Below, piece by piece: positions 39,104 through 49,995 of a stretch of DNA of 64,000 nt. Source of the DNA: Ascoidea asiatica. Its lineage: Eukaryota; Ascomycota; Saccharomycetes; Ascoideales; Ascoideaceae. The notes under the pieces are model-generated. The model saw nothing but the letters and a program-made list of their open reading frames with translations. It was not told the DNA's origin and searched no databases. Within the stretch, counting starts at the first letter, position 1, and each line of letters begins with the position of its first letter. The position numbers and the translations under genes are program-made. The stretch spans positions 681,607 to 745,606 of the forward strand of contig BCKQ01000007.1 in NCBI GenBank assembly GCA_001600695.1, read 5' to 3'.

Positions 39104-40027
39104 ATGACTAGAGAAGACATCACTAAGGAAGTGACTACTGGGACATTGAGCAATGTGCCCTTGAAGATAATATCCCAGGGCGCAGAAGCTATCATATTCG
39201 AAACAACTGCTCATCCATATTTATCTCTCCAACAAGAACTAGAAGAAGATGAGAAAGAGGAAGAGGAAGATGAAGAAGAATCTACTCCAGAAAAGAGTAA
39301 AAGAAAGTACATCATCAAATACAGACCTCCAAAGAGGTATAGACATCCAATATTGGATAAACAAATCACAAAACATAGAACTCTAAATGAAAGTAAAATG
39401 CTAATAAAATTATCAAATTATAAATATTTAAATTCAATTAATAATAAAATTTATGTACCTAATATTCATGCAATTGATACAATCAATGGTCTAATTTGGA
39501 TGGATAAAATAAATGGGATTTCATTAAAAGAATATATATGGAATTTAGAAAAAAATTCAATAGATAATAATTTACAAATTATAAATAATTCAAATTTTAC
39601 TAAATTAATTGAATTTATTGGTTTTCAAATTGCAAATTTACATCAATTAGATATATGTCATGGTGATTTAACTTCTTCAAATATTTTCTTAAAAAATCAA
39701 AATCAAAATCAAAATCAAAATCAAAATCAAAATCAAAAGCAAAAGCAAAATAAATATAATTCAATATCATTAATACCATATTTAATTGATTTTGGTTTAT
39801 CTTTTCAATCAAATTTAATTGAAGATAAATCTGTTGATTTATATGTTTTAGAAAAAGCTTTAATAAGTACTCATCCAAAAAATTCAAAATTATATTATTT
39901 AAATTGGTTCTTAAATGGTTATTTAAATTCTTTTAAAATTCATAAAAATTTAAATCAAGGTAATTTAATTATTAAAAGATTAAATATTGTAAGATTAAGA
40001 GGTAGAAAAAAATCAATGATTGGTTAA
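39104..40027 (+). CDS. BUD32: KEOPS/EKC complex atypical kinase Bud32 (piD261)
   Basis: The 307-aa kinase subunit of KEOPS, needed for t6A37 modification of ANN-decoding tRNAs and for telomere maintenance. The glycine-poor loop ISQGAEAIIFET (23-34) is typical of the Bud32/PRPK family. The ATP-anchoring Lys72 is in KYIIKYR, followed by KRYRHPILDKQITKHRTLNE. The catalytic loop ICHGDLTSSNIF (184-195) and metal-binding DFGL (229-232) are intact, and the diagnostic C-terminus RGRKKSMIG is present. Two inserts are unusual: an acidic stretch (46-60) before the Lys strand, and a (Gln-Asn)n plus Gln-Lys run at about 198-215, between the catalytic loop and DFG. Otherwise it is close to family length (S. 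cerevisiae 261 aa). Confidence 0.96.
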   Translation: MTREDITKEVTTGTLSNVPLKIISQGAEAIIFETTAHPYLSLQQELEEDEKEEEEDEEESTPEKSKRKYIIKYRPPKRYRHPILDKQITKHRTLNESKMLIKLSNYKYLNSINNKIYVPNIHAIDTINGLIWMDKINGISLKEYIWNLEKNSIDNNLQIINNSNFTKLIEFIGFQIANLHQLDICHGDLTSSNIFLKNQNQNQNQNQNQNQKQKQNKYNSISLIPYLIDFGLSFQSNLIEDKSVDLYVLEKALISTHPKNSKLYYLNWFLNGYLNSFKIHKNLNQGNLIIKRLNIVRLRGRKKSMIG

Positions 40028-40054
40028 CCTTTTATAATCCATTTTCTATTTTCT

Positions 40055-40088
<34 letters not shown>

Positions 40089-40363
40089 TATTTTACTTAT
40101 ATATCTTTATACTCTATAATCATTATATATATCCATCACAAGCAATATATCCAAAGCTTTTTAATTGATATTAAATTTAGGAAAATCCCTTGTATAAGAA
40201 TTTCACGTTTAAATAAATACTTTTGAAAGTCTGTACAAAAAAAAAAAATTTTGCAATCTTTTTAAACTACAATATAACTTAATCTATAAGTTTTAAACTG
40301 TCCATTTAACGTATTTAATATCCCCTCTATAATAGAAATAAACTCATATTTCTCATTATATTA
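40028..40363. other. Convergent intergenic region
   Basis: 3' flanks of BUD32 and the LRR gene. CATTTTC tandem run near 40045-40090. No gene is seen. Confidence 0.6.
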
Positions 40364-40575
40364 CTAATCTAATTCATAAGGATCGAAATCAGAAGAATTT
40401 TCTTCATTCGATTCAATATTACCTTCATAATCATCTTCTTCATTTATACTTAAATTCAGAACTTGTCTACTAATAATTAGTTGATCGTCATTTAAGTAAA
40501 TATCCAGATTCAGATCTTGACTATTATAATCCATATCCATTCGTGTATGCAAATTATCATAAACATTATTACCAC

Positions 40576-40618
<43 letters not shown>

Positions 40619-42964
40619 CTCGAGATTGTTATCATTTAAAATAGAATTCACTTCTTGATCTTCATTACTATAAATACTACTATCACTTAATTGATTAATA
40701 TGTATTGAAGGTGCTAATGTTGATGCTTGACTATCACTTGGTGTTAAGAAAAATGAATTTCTATTTGATTCATTTTCTTTTGAAATAATTGAAATAACTC
40801 CTCTTGTTGATTTAAAATTATAAATATTATTCAAATTTCCTTCCCATTTTTTATTTATTTTTAAAAATTTATAAATAAATTTATTTGAATATAAATTTAT
40901 TGAAATTAATTTATATTTAAAATCTTCAAAATTATTATCTTCAACATTAAAATTCACTAATTTTTTCAAATTTATTTTTAAACTATCTAAATTTAAATCA
41001 TTCAAATTCTCCATTAAATTATTATTTATATTCAATGAAATTAAATTCTGTAAATTTGATAAATTTTCAATTTCAAATATAAAATTATTACTTAAATTCA
41101 AATTTTCTAATAATCTAAAAGATTTAAAATCACTTGAAATTTCATTAATTTTATTAAAGGATAAATTTAAAATCTTTAAATTGATTAATTGATTTAAATT
41201 TCTTGTATTAATTAAATTATTATTTGATATATAAATTTCTTTCAATTCAATTAAATTGTTTAAATTTTGTAATTTTCTTAATTTATTAAAAGATAAATTT
41301 AAAAAATTCAAATTTTTCAAAAATGAAATCTCATTTGATATTAATCTAATAAAATTGTTCGATAAATTTAAATAATTTAATTTTACTAAATGTTTTATAT
41401 TTAAAATATCAAAAATTAGATTATTTGAAAGATTCAAATGCTTTAAATTAATTGAATTGTTTAAATTTTTGATCATTGTAATCTGATTAAAGCTTAAGTC
41501 TAAAAAAATTATATTACTTAAAGATTTGAATTCAATTGGAATATTATTGATTTCATTTTTTGAAAAATTCAAATGATTTAAGTTTTTTAAATATTTGATA
41601 TTTGAAATTGAAATAATTTTATTATTTTTTATTGATAAAAATTTCAAATTTCTTAAGTTATTTAAATTCTCAAAATTTTTGATCAAATTATTATCTAAGT
41701 TTAGTTTCTTTAAATTTATTAACTTATTCAAATTATTTGAAATTTTAAAAATTCTATTTGAATTCAAATAAAGAAATTTCAAATTTTTTAGAAAATTTAA
41801 GTTTAAAATATTTGAAATTTTATTTTTTGACAAATTCAAATAAATTAATGATGAAGTTGGAGTTAATAAAATTGTTGATAAAAGATTTGAAGATAGGTTT
41901 AAGAACTTTATTTTCTTAAAAAATTTTAAATTAACAAATTGAAAAGAAGTTAAATTATTATAAGATAAATTTAATTTGATTAAATTCGGTAAATTTAAAG
42001 CTATATTAAAGTTAGATATATTATTATTTGATAAATTTAAATAGTTTAGATGATTAAGATTATTTAAAACAGATGGAATTTGAGTTAATAAAGTGGTTTT
42101 TAAATTAAGATATTTTAAATTTTTAAGTGAAGATAAAAATGATAAATTATTATTAGAGTTAATAATATTTGTTGTCATATTATTATTATTATTCTCAATA
42201 TTATTGATTGAATTATTTTTTGGATTGTTTGATAAATTTAAATGAGTTAATTCTTTGAAAAATTGAACAAAATCCAATTGATTTATATTGGAATTGGAAT
42301 TGGAATTAGAAATCGAGGTTAAATTGAAATTATTATAAGATAAGTTTAATTTCTTTAAATGAATGAATTTTTTGAGTAAAATTTTATTTAAATTTAGATT
42401 GATTGAAGGTAGATTAATATTTTGTAAATTTAAAGATTTTAAATTTTGATTTAATTGTGGTATAAATATATCTTTCAATAAACTATAACATTTATTGATT
42501 TTGATATTAATTTTATTATCAATACTATTTTCAATTGGATTAATTGAGATATTTGGAAAAATAATCTTAAAAGATTTTAAATTTTTAGCATTATTCAATA
42601 AATTAAAATAATTTTTGAAAAAAGAGAAAGTTTTAATATTTGATAAAGATATTATGATATTATTTATAAGAACTGGTTTTGACAAAACTTGATTTATAAG
42701 AAATGGATTATCATAAAAATCGGATATAATTAAGTAGTTCTTTTTATTAAATTCATTTTTGAATTCATCATTGAATTTATTAATTTTCTTGCTAGTTGAA
42801 TTATTGGGTAAATAAAGAACTGAATTTAATAAGATTTTTACTGCAGATATTGAAATTGATAAATCATTTGATAAAGCAAGAATTAATAGTTTATCTAAAG
42901 GAATCTCTTGTTTGATAATTAATTCAATTATATGAAAAGGCAAAGGATGAGTTTCAGGGTCCAT
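40364..42964 (-). CDS. Leucine-rich-repeat protein, possibly with N-terminal F-box-like helix
   Basis: An 866-aa protein made mostly of SDS22-like leucine-rich repeats (LKxLNLSxNxI pattern) between about residues 170 and 680, roughly twenty units. Many contain LxxLNLSNN or LKFLNLSSN cores. The N-terminus (LPFHIIELIIKQEIPL, residues 8-23) resembles the start of an F-box, which would fit an SCF substrate adaptor, but this is weak. The C-terminal 150 residues are acidic and Asn/Asp-rich and may be disordered. Yeast relatives could include cell-polarity, septation or ubiquitin-ligase LRR proteins; no orthologue is assigned. The asparagine-rich repeats are conserved in pattern, indicating selection. 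Confidence 0.82.
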
Positions 42965-43927
42965 TAATGATAGTTTGATTGAGATTTGAAAGTTTATTTG
43001 ATTTAAAAGATGGAATTAATTGAATTCTTTAGACTCTTTGAATTGACTTAATTCTATTAAATGTTTTCTTGATTCAATTAAACAAAATGAAATAAAAATG
43101 AAAAGAATGTTAAAAGTAAAACCTAGCTAAAATAAAAGATTGAATGAATTAGATAAATCAGAATTGAAATTTCAGTTTAATCATTGAGTCGGATATCTTC
43201 AATTGATGAAATATTCAGTTATTCACTAGCCCCAATTACTTATTTATTTGATTGACACTGGGATTATTCAATTGAAGGGTTTTGAATTAAAGGTTTATTT
43301 ATTTATTTATTTGTTTATTTATTGATTATTTCTTTCTTTATTGAATGATAATTTCTGTATTTATTTCTCTTTTAGTCTTTTGGTTCTTTATTCGCTTTTC
43401 CTTTGTTTATTTATCTGAGTGCGCTGTTATTTTCCCAGATCCGGAGCGCGCGCTGAAGCCCTACGGATTCACCCGGCAGATCTGCACAGAACAAAACTGC
43501 ACAGGCTCCTTGGGGACACGCGCCTGTTTCTTTGTGACACTCCTGTCCGCCCAATGAGGCAGCAGTGGTTGGAATGCCCAGCAGTAGTATGTAAGAAGTT
43601 TTGAGGTCACTGTTGTCTACATTTGTATACATCTGGGACTGGGGTACGTTGAAAAGCATGTCCCAGCATACACTTTCAATTTCAAAGAAAACCCAAAATG
43701 TTGGCTTCAGGATTAGGCTATTTCGGCTATTTTGGCTGTGTCGGCTGTGGCGCTAAAGTTTAATTTAAAGATTTCATAAAATTTATTTTACTACAAGTAC
43801 AAAATACAAACAATCAATGGAACTAAAATAAAAACGAGAAATAGAAAAAAGTAATAAGTAAATAAAATAATAAAAAATAAAAAGACAAATTGAATCAAGA
43901 CAGTATAGTATGTTAACATTCTTCATA
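42965..43927. other. Intergenic region with GC-rich island upstream of the LRR gene
   Basis: The GC-rich block at about 43420-43680 contains CGGAG, CACCCGG and GCGCGC segments. Short ORFs on both strands (43345-43557, 43411-43659, 43419-43604) overlap one another and resemble no protein, so they are not called. A TTCGGCTATTTTGGCTGTGTCGGCTGTGG repeat-like stretch follows near 43720-43750. It may be promoter of the LRR gene or an RNA gene. Confidence 0.45.
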
Positions 43928-46876
43928 TTAAAAAGCAGCTATAGAAAAAGTATTAATTTTGGAAGCATCATCGTTCCCCATATTAAATTTGAAACTAGGA
44001 TATAATTTCTTTTCTTTCTTTGAAGTTTCTTTCTTCAAAGTTTGAGTTTTAAAATTCTCATTATTATAATTAATATTATCAATGTTAGCAACATTAATGT
44101 TATTGTCATTAATATCACTATCATTTAATAGTTGATGAATTATGAATCGAATATTAGATATAACTTCACGATGTCTATTAATCGTATCTGAATCAACTTT
44201 GATTTCTTCTTTTTCTCCCGTAGATAAATCTAATGATGATATCTTTTCCATTAAATCATTAATATTAACATCTTCTGATTTAATAATTGAATTTATATTT
44301 GAAATTTTAGATGCTTGTTGATTAATACCGATATCATAACTACTATTGATATTTGAATCAAATTCAGAATATCTACTTTTAACTTGAGGAATACTTAAAG
44401 AATTATTTGAAAGATTAGATATTGGTAAGGATGGGTAAAGACTTGAATTAGTGTTCGAAATAGAATTATAACTTAATTTTGGTTTTAATAAGGAAGTTGA
44501 ATTTGCATTTGGATTTGATGGTGACATTGAATTTTCAATTCCAATCTCATTATTGTTATTACTATTATTAACAGTTGTTGAAGAAACATGTTGATTACGA
44601 TGATTGTTATTATTATGATTAGCACTATTATTATTCGATACGGGAACAATTTGTGGATAAATATCTAATGAGCTAGATAATTGATTGAAAAATTTATCAG
44701 TATCCATTAAATCTTGAGATCTTGACGTGTTATTACTATTATTACTATTATTGTTTTCATCAATAATATCATAATTACCAGATGTATCACTATTAATATT
44801 ATGATTTTTAGTTAAATTATTAGAAATTGAAGGTAAATTAAATTCATTTGAAACAGTTTTAAAAGAAGAATCTAAAGAATCTAATTTCGATGCAATAATT
44901 GAATTATAATTTGGTGAGAGCTTTGAACGTTTAATATCATCACAGAAATCACTTAATAATGTTGTATATTTTCTTTTTCTTTGGGATGCTAATAAATTAT
45001 TTGTAATATTATTATTACTATTATTATTATTATCAATAAATGAATTATCTAATGGTTGCATAGTTACACTACTATTAGAATTATTATTTTCTTGTGGTAA
45101 GATTACATCATAATTTGAATAATAATTTGGATTTGCATTCGAATAATTTGTATTATAATGTTGATGATGAGAATGATTATCATAAATAGAATTATATTGA
45201 TGAATAGATTGTGATTGAGCTTGTGGTGGTGGGGGTGGTGGAATTGAATGATGAGCATAATGATTTTGACAACATGGATATGGATTACATGATGAATATA
45301 ATGAATAATCATAACTTGGATTAACCGCATTAACAGAATGAATATTATGATGATTTCTATTTGAATGAATAGAATGTGGAATTTGATGATTTAAAACCGA
45401 AGGAGAATTAAATTGAAAATAATCATTATTTGAAGAGTCATTATCGACTAAATTATTATTGATTGAAGAACGATTTTGAATTCTACTTGTATTGATATTA
45501 TCATTAGTATTAATAATATTTTTATTCGAGTTTGAATTTGAATTTGTATCATCAGCATGAGTTTTTATATGTTTCTTTAAATCTTGAGGTCTTTTAAATC
45601 TTTTTGTACAAACCTGACAATGATATGGTTTTAAAGGTATATGAACTCTTAAATGAGAAGTTATATGATCCCTTTTAATTGTTTTGATATTACAATTTTC
45701 CCACTTACAAATTAAAGATAAATTTTTATTACATTTTCTACCAACATGTAAATCACATAAATGATTATATAAAATTTCAGGATTATTAAAAATCAAGTTA
45801 CAATTTTCCCATTTACAAGGTAATGGACCTTTTTGATCATCACTAATTTTATTTTTTTTATTTTTATTTGAAATAATATTTGAAATATTATTTGAATTTA
45901 AAAGTTTTTTTGATTGAAGTGGAATATATTGATTATCAATTTGTTGAAGTTGATTTTGAAATTGATTATCGATTTGATTATTCATTTGATTATTCATTTG
46001 CTGTTGAAATTGGTTTTGTTGAAATTGAGGTAATAATGGATTTATATTTTGATTTAAATTCGGAAGTTTATTTAAAAGAGATAAAGGAGGTGGAGGATAT
46101 GAATAATTTAATGGATAATTATGACTTTGATTATAATTATCATAATTTAAATAATTATTTGAATTGCTGTTGCTATTATTGATATAATTTGGATAATTGA
46201 ATATTGAATAATTTGATTTGTTATTACTAATATTATTAGTAGCATTATTGTTAGAAGAAGAATTATTATTTGAATTAATAAGAGGGTTGAAATAACTTTG
46301 ATAATTTGATAAGTTTGGAGTATTTGAATTGGAATTTAAGATTACATTGGTATCTGTATTTAGATTTGCATTAGTATTAATATTATTAGTATTAGTAATA
46401 GTGTTTGTTATTGTATTGTTGATAGAATTTGAATCAGAATTTATTGATTGTAAGTTAATTTTAGATAAAAGATTATTTGTAACTATATTATTATTTGAGT
46501 TAATTTTGGAAGCATTATTAATATTATTATTTTTATTATTATTATTTTCATTTGAAGCAATACTTGAAGGAGACGTTGAATTATTATTAATATTTGGAGA
46601 TAATGAATTTGAAATACGATTTGATAATAAACTTGAAGAATCTGAAGAGATTGAAAGTGAATGCAGATTTGAATTATTATTATCTGAAATATTTGAATTA
46701 TTTGAATTATTATTTTTTAGATTTTGATTTGGAGAGTTTGAGCTTGAGTTTGAATTTGAATTTGAATTTGAATTTGAATTTGAAGAAGATGGTGAAGATG
46801 GTGAAGGTACAGTTAAACTCAAATCAGGCAAAGATAAAGCAGGTAATTGTTGAGATTCATTATTTATTGAAGACAT
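43928..46876 (-). CDS. RIM101: Alkaline/ambient-pH-response transcription factor Rim101/PacC
   Basis: A 982-aa C2H2 zinc-finger factor. Three fingers match the Rim101/PacC arrangement: finger 1 at about 354-377 ([11 protein letters not shown]...[10 protein letters not shown]), finger 2 at 390-412 ([23 protein letters not shown]) and finger 3 at 420-440 ([23 protein letters not shown]). The spacing and the VGRK...KRDHITSH...PLKP blocks are diagnostic. The family is activated by C-terminal proteolysis at alkaline pH through the Rim pathway. The C-terminal [22 protein letters not shown] block lies in the region that is normally removed. Large Asn/Ser/His-rich stretches separate domains. Known targets carry GCCARG; three such sites lie in its own upstream region. 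Confidence 0.96.
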   Translation of the reverse strand: MSSINNESQQLPALSLPDLSLTVPSPSSPSSSNSNSNSNSNSNSSSNSPNQNLKNNNSNNSNISDNNNSNLHSLSISSDSSSLLSNRISNSLSPNINNNSTSPSSIASNENNNNKNNNINNASKINSNNNIVTNNLLSKINLQSINSDSNSINNTITNTITNTNNINTNANLNTDTNVILNSNSNTPNLSNYQSYFNPLINSNNNSSSNNNATNNISNNKSNYSIFNYPNYINNSNSNSNNYLNYDNYNQSHNYPLNYSYPPPPLSLLNKLPNLNQNINPLLPQFQQNQFQQQMNNQMNNQIDNQFQNQLQQIDNQYIPLQSKKLLNSNNISNIISNKNKKNKISDDQKGPLPCKWENCNLIFNNPEILYNHLCDLHVGRKCNKNLSLICKWENCNIKTIKRDHITSHLRVHIPLKPYHCQVCTKRFKRPQDLKKHIKTHADDTNSNSNSNKNIINTNDNINTSRIQNRSSINNNLVDNDSSNNDYFQFNSPSVLNHQIPHSIHSNRNHHNIHSVNAVNPSYDYSLYSSCNPYPCCQNHYAHHSIPPPPPPQAQSQSIHQYNSIYDNHSHHQHYNTNYSNANPNYYSNYDVILPQENNNSNSSVTMQPLDNSFIDNNNNSNNNITNNLLASQRKRKYTTLLSDFCDDIKRSKLSPNYNSIIASKLDSLDSSFKTVSNEFNLPSISNNLTKNHNINSDTSGNYDIIDENNNSNNSNNTSRSQDLMDTDKFFNQLSSSLDIYPQIVPVSNNNSANHNNNNHRNQHVSSTTVNNSNNNNEIGIENSMSPSNPNANSTSLLKPKLSYNSISNTNSSLYPSLPISNLSNNSLSIPQVKSRYSEFDSNINSSYDIGINQQASKISNINSIIKSEDVNINDLMEKISSLDLSTGEKEEIKVDSDTINRHREVISNIRFIIHQLLNDSDINDNNINVANIDNINYNNENFKTQTLKKETSKKEKKLYPSFKFNMGNDDASKINTFSIAAF

Positions 46877-47184
46877 TTTGAGAAATTAATAAGGAATAAA
46901 TTAGCTAAAAATGATATATTGTAGGATGTGATTAGATATAATATGACAATATTTGATGTGATTATAGTTATGGTCGTTATTATGGATATAAATATTTGAA
47001 AGATAGGTTGAATGAGTAAATAAAATGCAAATAAAATAAACAGAAGGGGCTAAGATCAAGAAGCAAATGGGGGTACTTTGAAGGATGTTTTATAACCAAT
47101 GGTTTATTTCAGCAAAGTAGAAAAGTAGAAAAGTACAACACTGGCAGTACCTAGTTATCTTTATTTCACAGTGATAAAGGAAAC

Positions 47185-47190
47185 GCCAAG
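47185..47190 (+). promoter_or_regulatory. Rim101/PacC-type site GCCAAG upstream of RIM101
   Basis: AAACGCCAAGACAAA, 309 bp upstream of the RIM101 start codon. Motif match only. Confidence 0.4.
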
Positions 47191-47491
47191 ACAAAAATAG
47201 GAAGAACAAGAAGAAAAAAACAACTTCCTGCCGCAGTTGTTGAAGTAGATTTGGTATGAGATTTCATAGCAAAAGCAGTAAAACAGTGAAACAGTAAAAC
47301 AGAGCTAGCTGGACTAGGTGCTGGACGAGCTGTTGTAGCTGTGAGGACCCTTTAAAATCACACTTCTAGATGTGGCCGGAAAGTCACCTGACCGTAACAT
47401 AAGCACAAAAATGCAACCGGAAAGCAGCCGATCCGTAGCACGACCCTCACGGGACTCGGCGGCTCCAATGTTCCGTGAAATGTGGCCCTCT

Positions 47492-47497
47492 GCCAAG
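47492..47497 (+). promoter_or_regulatory. Rim101/PacC-type site TGCCAAGAAA upstream of RIM101
   Basis: TGCCAAGAAAAAAAG fits both the S. cerevisiae TGCCAAG and the Candida CCAAGAAA consensus; 616 bp upstream of the RIM101 start. Confidence 0.5.
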
Positions 47498-47648
47498 AAA
47501 AAAAGAAACACAAGACAAGGAAGGGTAACTTACCAGCTTCCGCAGGTCAGCTGATTATTTGAGAATGCACCCCGTTGATAATTGTTCACGTGTTGGAGAT
47601 CTCGTAAATCTTAAGTCACATGTAGGTATTTTTCAGCACGTGAATTTG

Positions 47649-47654
47649 GCCAAG
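47649..47654 (+). promoter_or_regulatory. Rim101/PacC-type site GGCCAAG upstream of RIM101
   Basis: TTTGGCCAAGTTTT, 773 bp upstream of the RIM101 start and adjacent to a CACGTG E-box at 47637-47642. Confidence 0.4.
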
Positions 47655-49995
47655 TTTTGAAATGTAACGTTGTCACGGTAACAACTTAATTTTGCGTTAA
47701 CGTCAACCACGCAACAAACTTCCAGTTGTTGCTGAAGTTAGTTTAATTAAACGTAACTTAAATTCTGATGGTTACCAATAAAACAAGATCATCCCCTAGG
47801 AAACAGTGTTAAATGTATTAATGCCGAAATTCTAGATAACATTTTTCCATATATGAATTTTACACTCCAAAAATAAACGAAGCTTACAATTTATTTTTCT
47901 CTATTAAAATCAATTTTTAATTTTTTTTTGAATCAGACTATAATTATCAACTTATACTTACTGAAATGAAATTGATTTCATATCAATATGATTTTATTTA
48001 ATAATAACTATCATAGCTAACATTTATTAATAGCAATAAATAGGCCATTTGTAATAAATTAAGGCATTTGATGGAGGAATAGAAGTGAATGTTCTGGCCC
48101 ATATATTTGGCGGGAATGAATAGCAAAAACTCATTTCTGCTAGTGATAAGTGCTTGTAAGCTAAGGTAGGGTAACATGCTGCGACAACCAAACAAGGGTT
48201 TAAGGTTTCTATGGTAGTAAAAAATATGCATGGAATGCGGTGATGTTATGTGGAAAGCAGTGGATGAAACCTTAGATGCTCAAGAAGTAGTATTTTGAAC
48301 AAGAAAAAGGTATACACTTTCAATATATTTCAGTAGTAAAAAAGTGAATAACTTTTTGTTATTAGTAAGTAAATTCATTGTAAGAGTTAAAAGTAATCTT
48401 GCCAGATAAAATCGAGAACTAGATTAAAATCATCGTTCAACTATTACGTATTCTATAAACTAAAAGTATTAAGACTGCATCAGGAATATGGAACTGGGAA
48501 ATATTTGCCATTGAAACAAGGCTATTAATCATCCAATCACATATAATGTTCTATGATTTATTTCAGAGAAGCAACTGTAGCAGAATGAGGTGGAGCAGCA
48601 GAAGTAAGAAAAGGAGATTCCGTTACAGCTCCAATTAACCCAGGAAGAAAAAGAAGTAAGAGTGTGGTATTGATGCTGACTTACCACATACAACACCACA
48701 TCTGTTGTATCTTATTGATTTAATTGATTTAATTGATTAATTTTATTGATCAATTTCATTTTATCTAATTCAAATCGATTAAGTTTAATTACTTTATTTA
48801 ATTGCTTGTTACCTTAATTAATTAAACTTAATTGGATTTCAATCCTCGCCTCGAGATCTGAATTTTAATTGCAAGGAATACCCGAAACAAAATACTTCTG
48901 AAGAAACTGTTCATGAATTTAATTTCCTGAGAGTATTTATACCCTTCAAGTCCTCCATTTTTCATTTCTATTTCTCACTTTTTTTTCTCCCTTTTTTTTT
49001 TATTTTTCTTTTCTTTTCCTTTTGATTTTTTATCATATTTGCTTTTTTTTATCAATACTTTCATATCAATTTATATCAATCATATAATATCATATTATAC
49101 TGTAATATATTCTATTATTCAAGAAGTACAGATTATTACTGAGTACTGACTAAAGTACTGGAAAATATAAGAATAAATTTTATTTTTAACCTCTTAACTT
49201 ATAAACAAACCTCCTGAATTTTATAAATACTATATTTTCTCATATTTTTTATATAAATAGGTAAAAATATATATTTTGATCTGCTTCACTTTACTTCACT
49301 CAATCTAATACTGTAGTAATATTAAAAATATCTGAATAATAATTTTTACTGATATTACTACTATTGTGTATTAATAACATTTACACTCCACTTAAAACAT
49401 CACTTCAAACATTTAATCAATTTATTCAAATTTCATATTTAACTTAACTAATTATTATCAAAGCCTTCTTCATATTTATATTTATTTATATTATTCATAT
49501 TTTACCCTATATCATAATTTCATAATATCACTATAATCATATATCATATCTCCCTATATCAATCCTAAATATCAACTATCAAATATTTAATATCAAATTC
49601 TCATTATTTTATATTTTTATTGAAATCTAGAAAAAGAAAAACTTTAAATAAAAATCTTCTATTCATAATAATTATATTAATCATTGCCATAATAACAATC
49701 AAAATTCTATTGTTATAATAATTTTAATTTTAATTCAATTTCAATTATTTTGCATTTCACATTCGCTTATCCCTCATTATTTTATCGTCAAAAACAATTC
49801 TTTTCATTTTTTTTTGTTTATCAATAAATTCATTAATATTGTCACATTTCATATTTTCTTTTACTATATATTCTATATCATATAATAATTCTAATGATTT
49901 CATTTCTTCCATTATCAATCATTCTAATTTAATTTAATTCAATTTAATCTAAAATCTAATATCTAATAACTAATAACTAATATTCATTTTTAAAA

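Larger units (their letters stand above)
46877..49995. other. 3.1-kb gene-free divergent region between RIM101 and the WSC sensor gene
   Basis: This is the longest gene-free stretch in the window. About 47160-47720 is GC-richer and holds three GCCAAG sites, two CACGTG E-boxes (47587-47592 and 47637-47642) and several CGGA/TCCG motifs. About 48540-48700 is a purine-rich patch. The remainder (48940-49990) is AT-rich with T-rich promoter DNA before the WSC start. Short ORFs at 47314-47511, 47372-47554 and 47998-48231 are not gene-like. Such length suits a heavily regulated promoter pair, or could hide an unrecognised RNA gene. Confidence 0.5.

Noticed and set aside
43411-43659. 82-codon minus-strand ORF in a GC-rich block
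   Set aside because: Overlapping ORFs on the other strand are equally long, and no domain pattern is seen.
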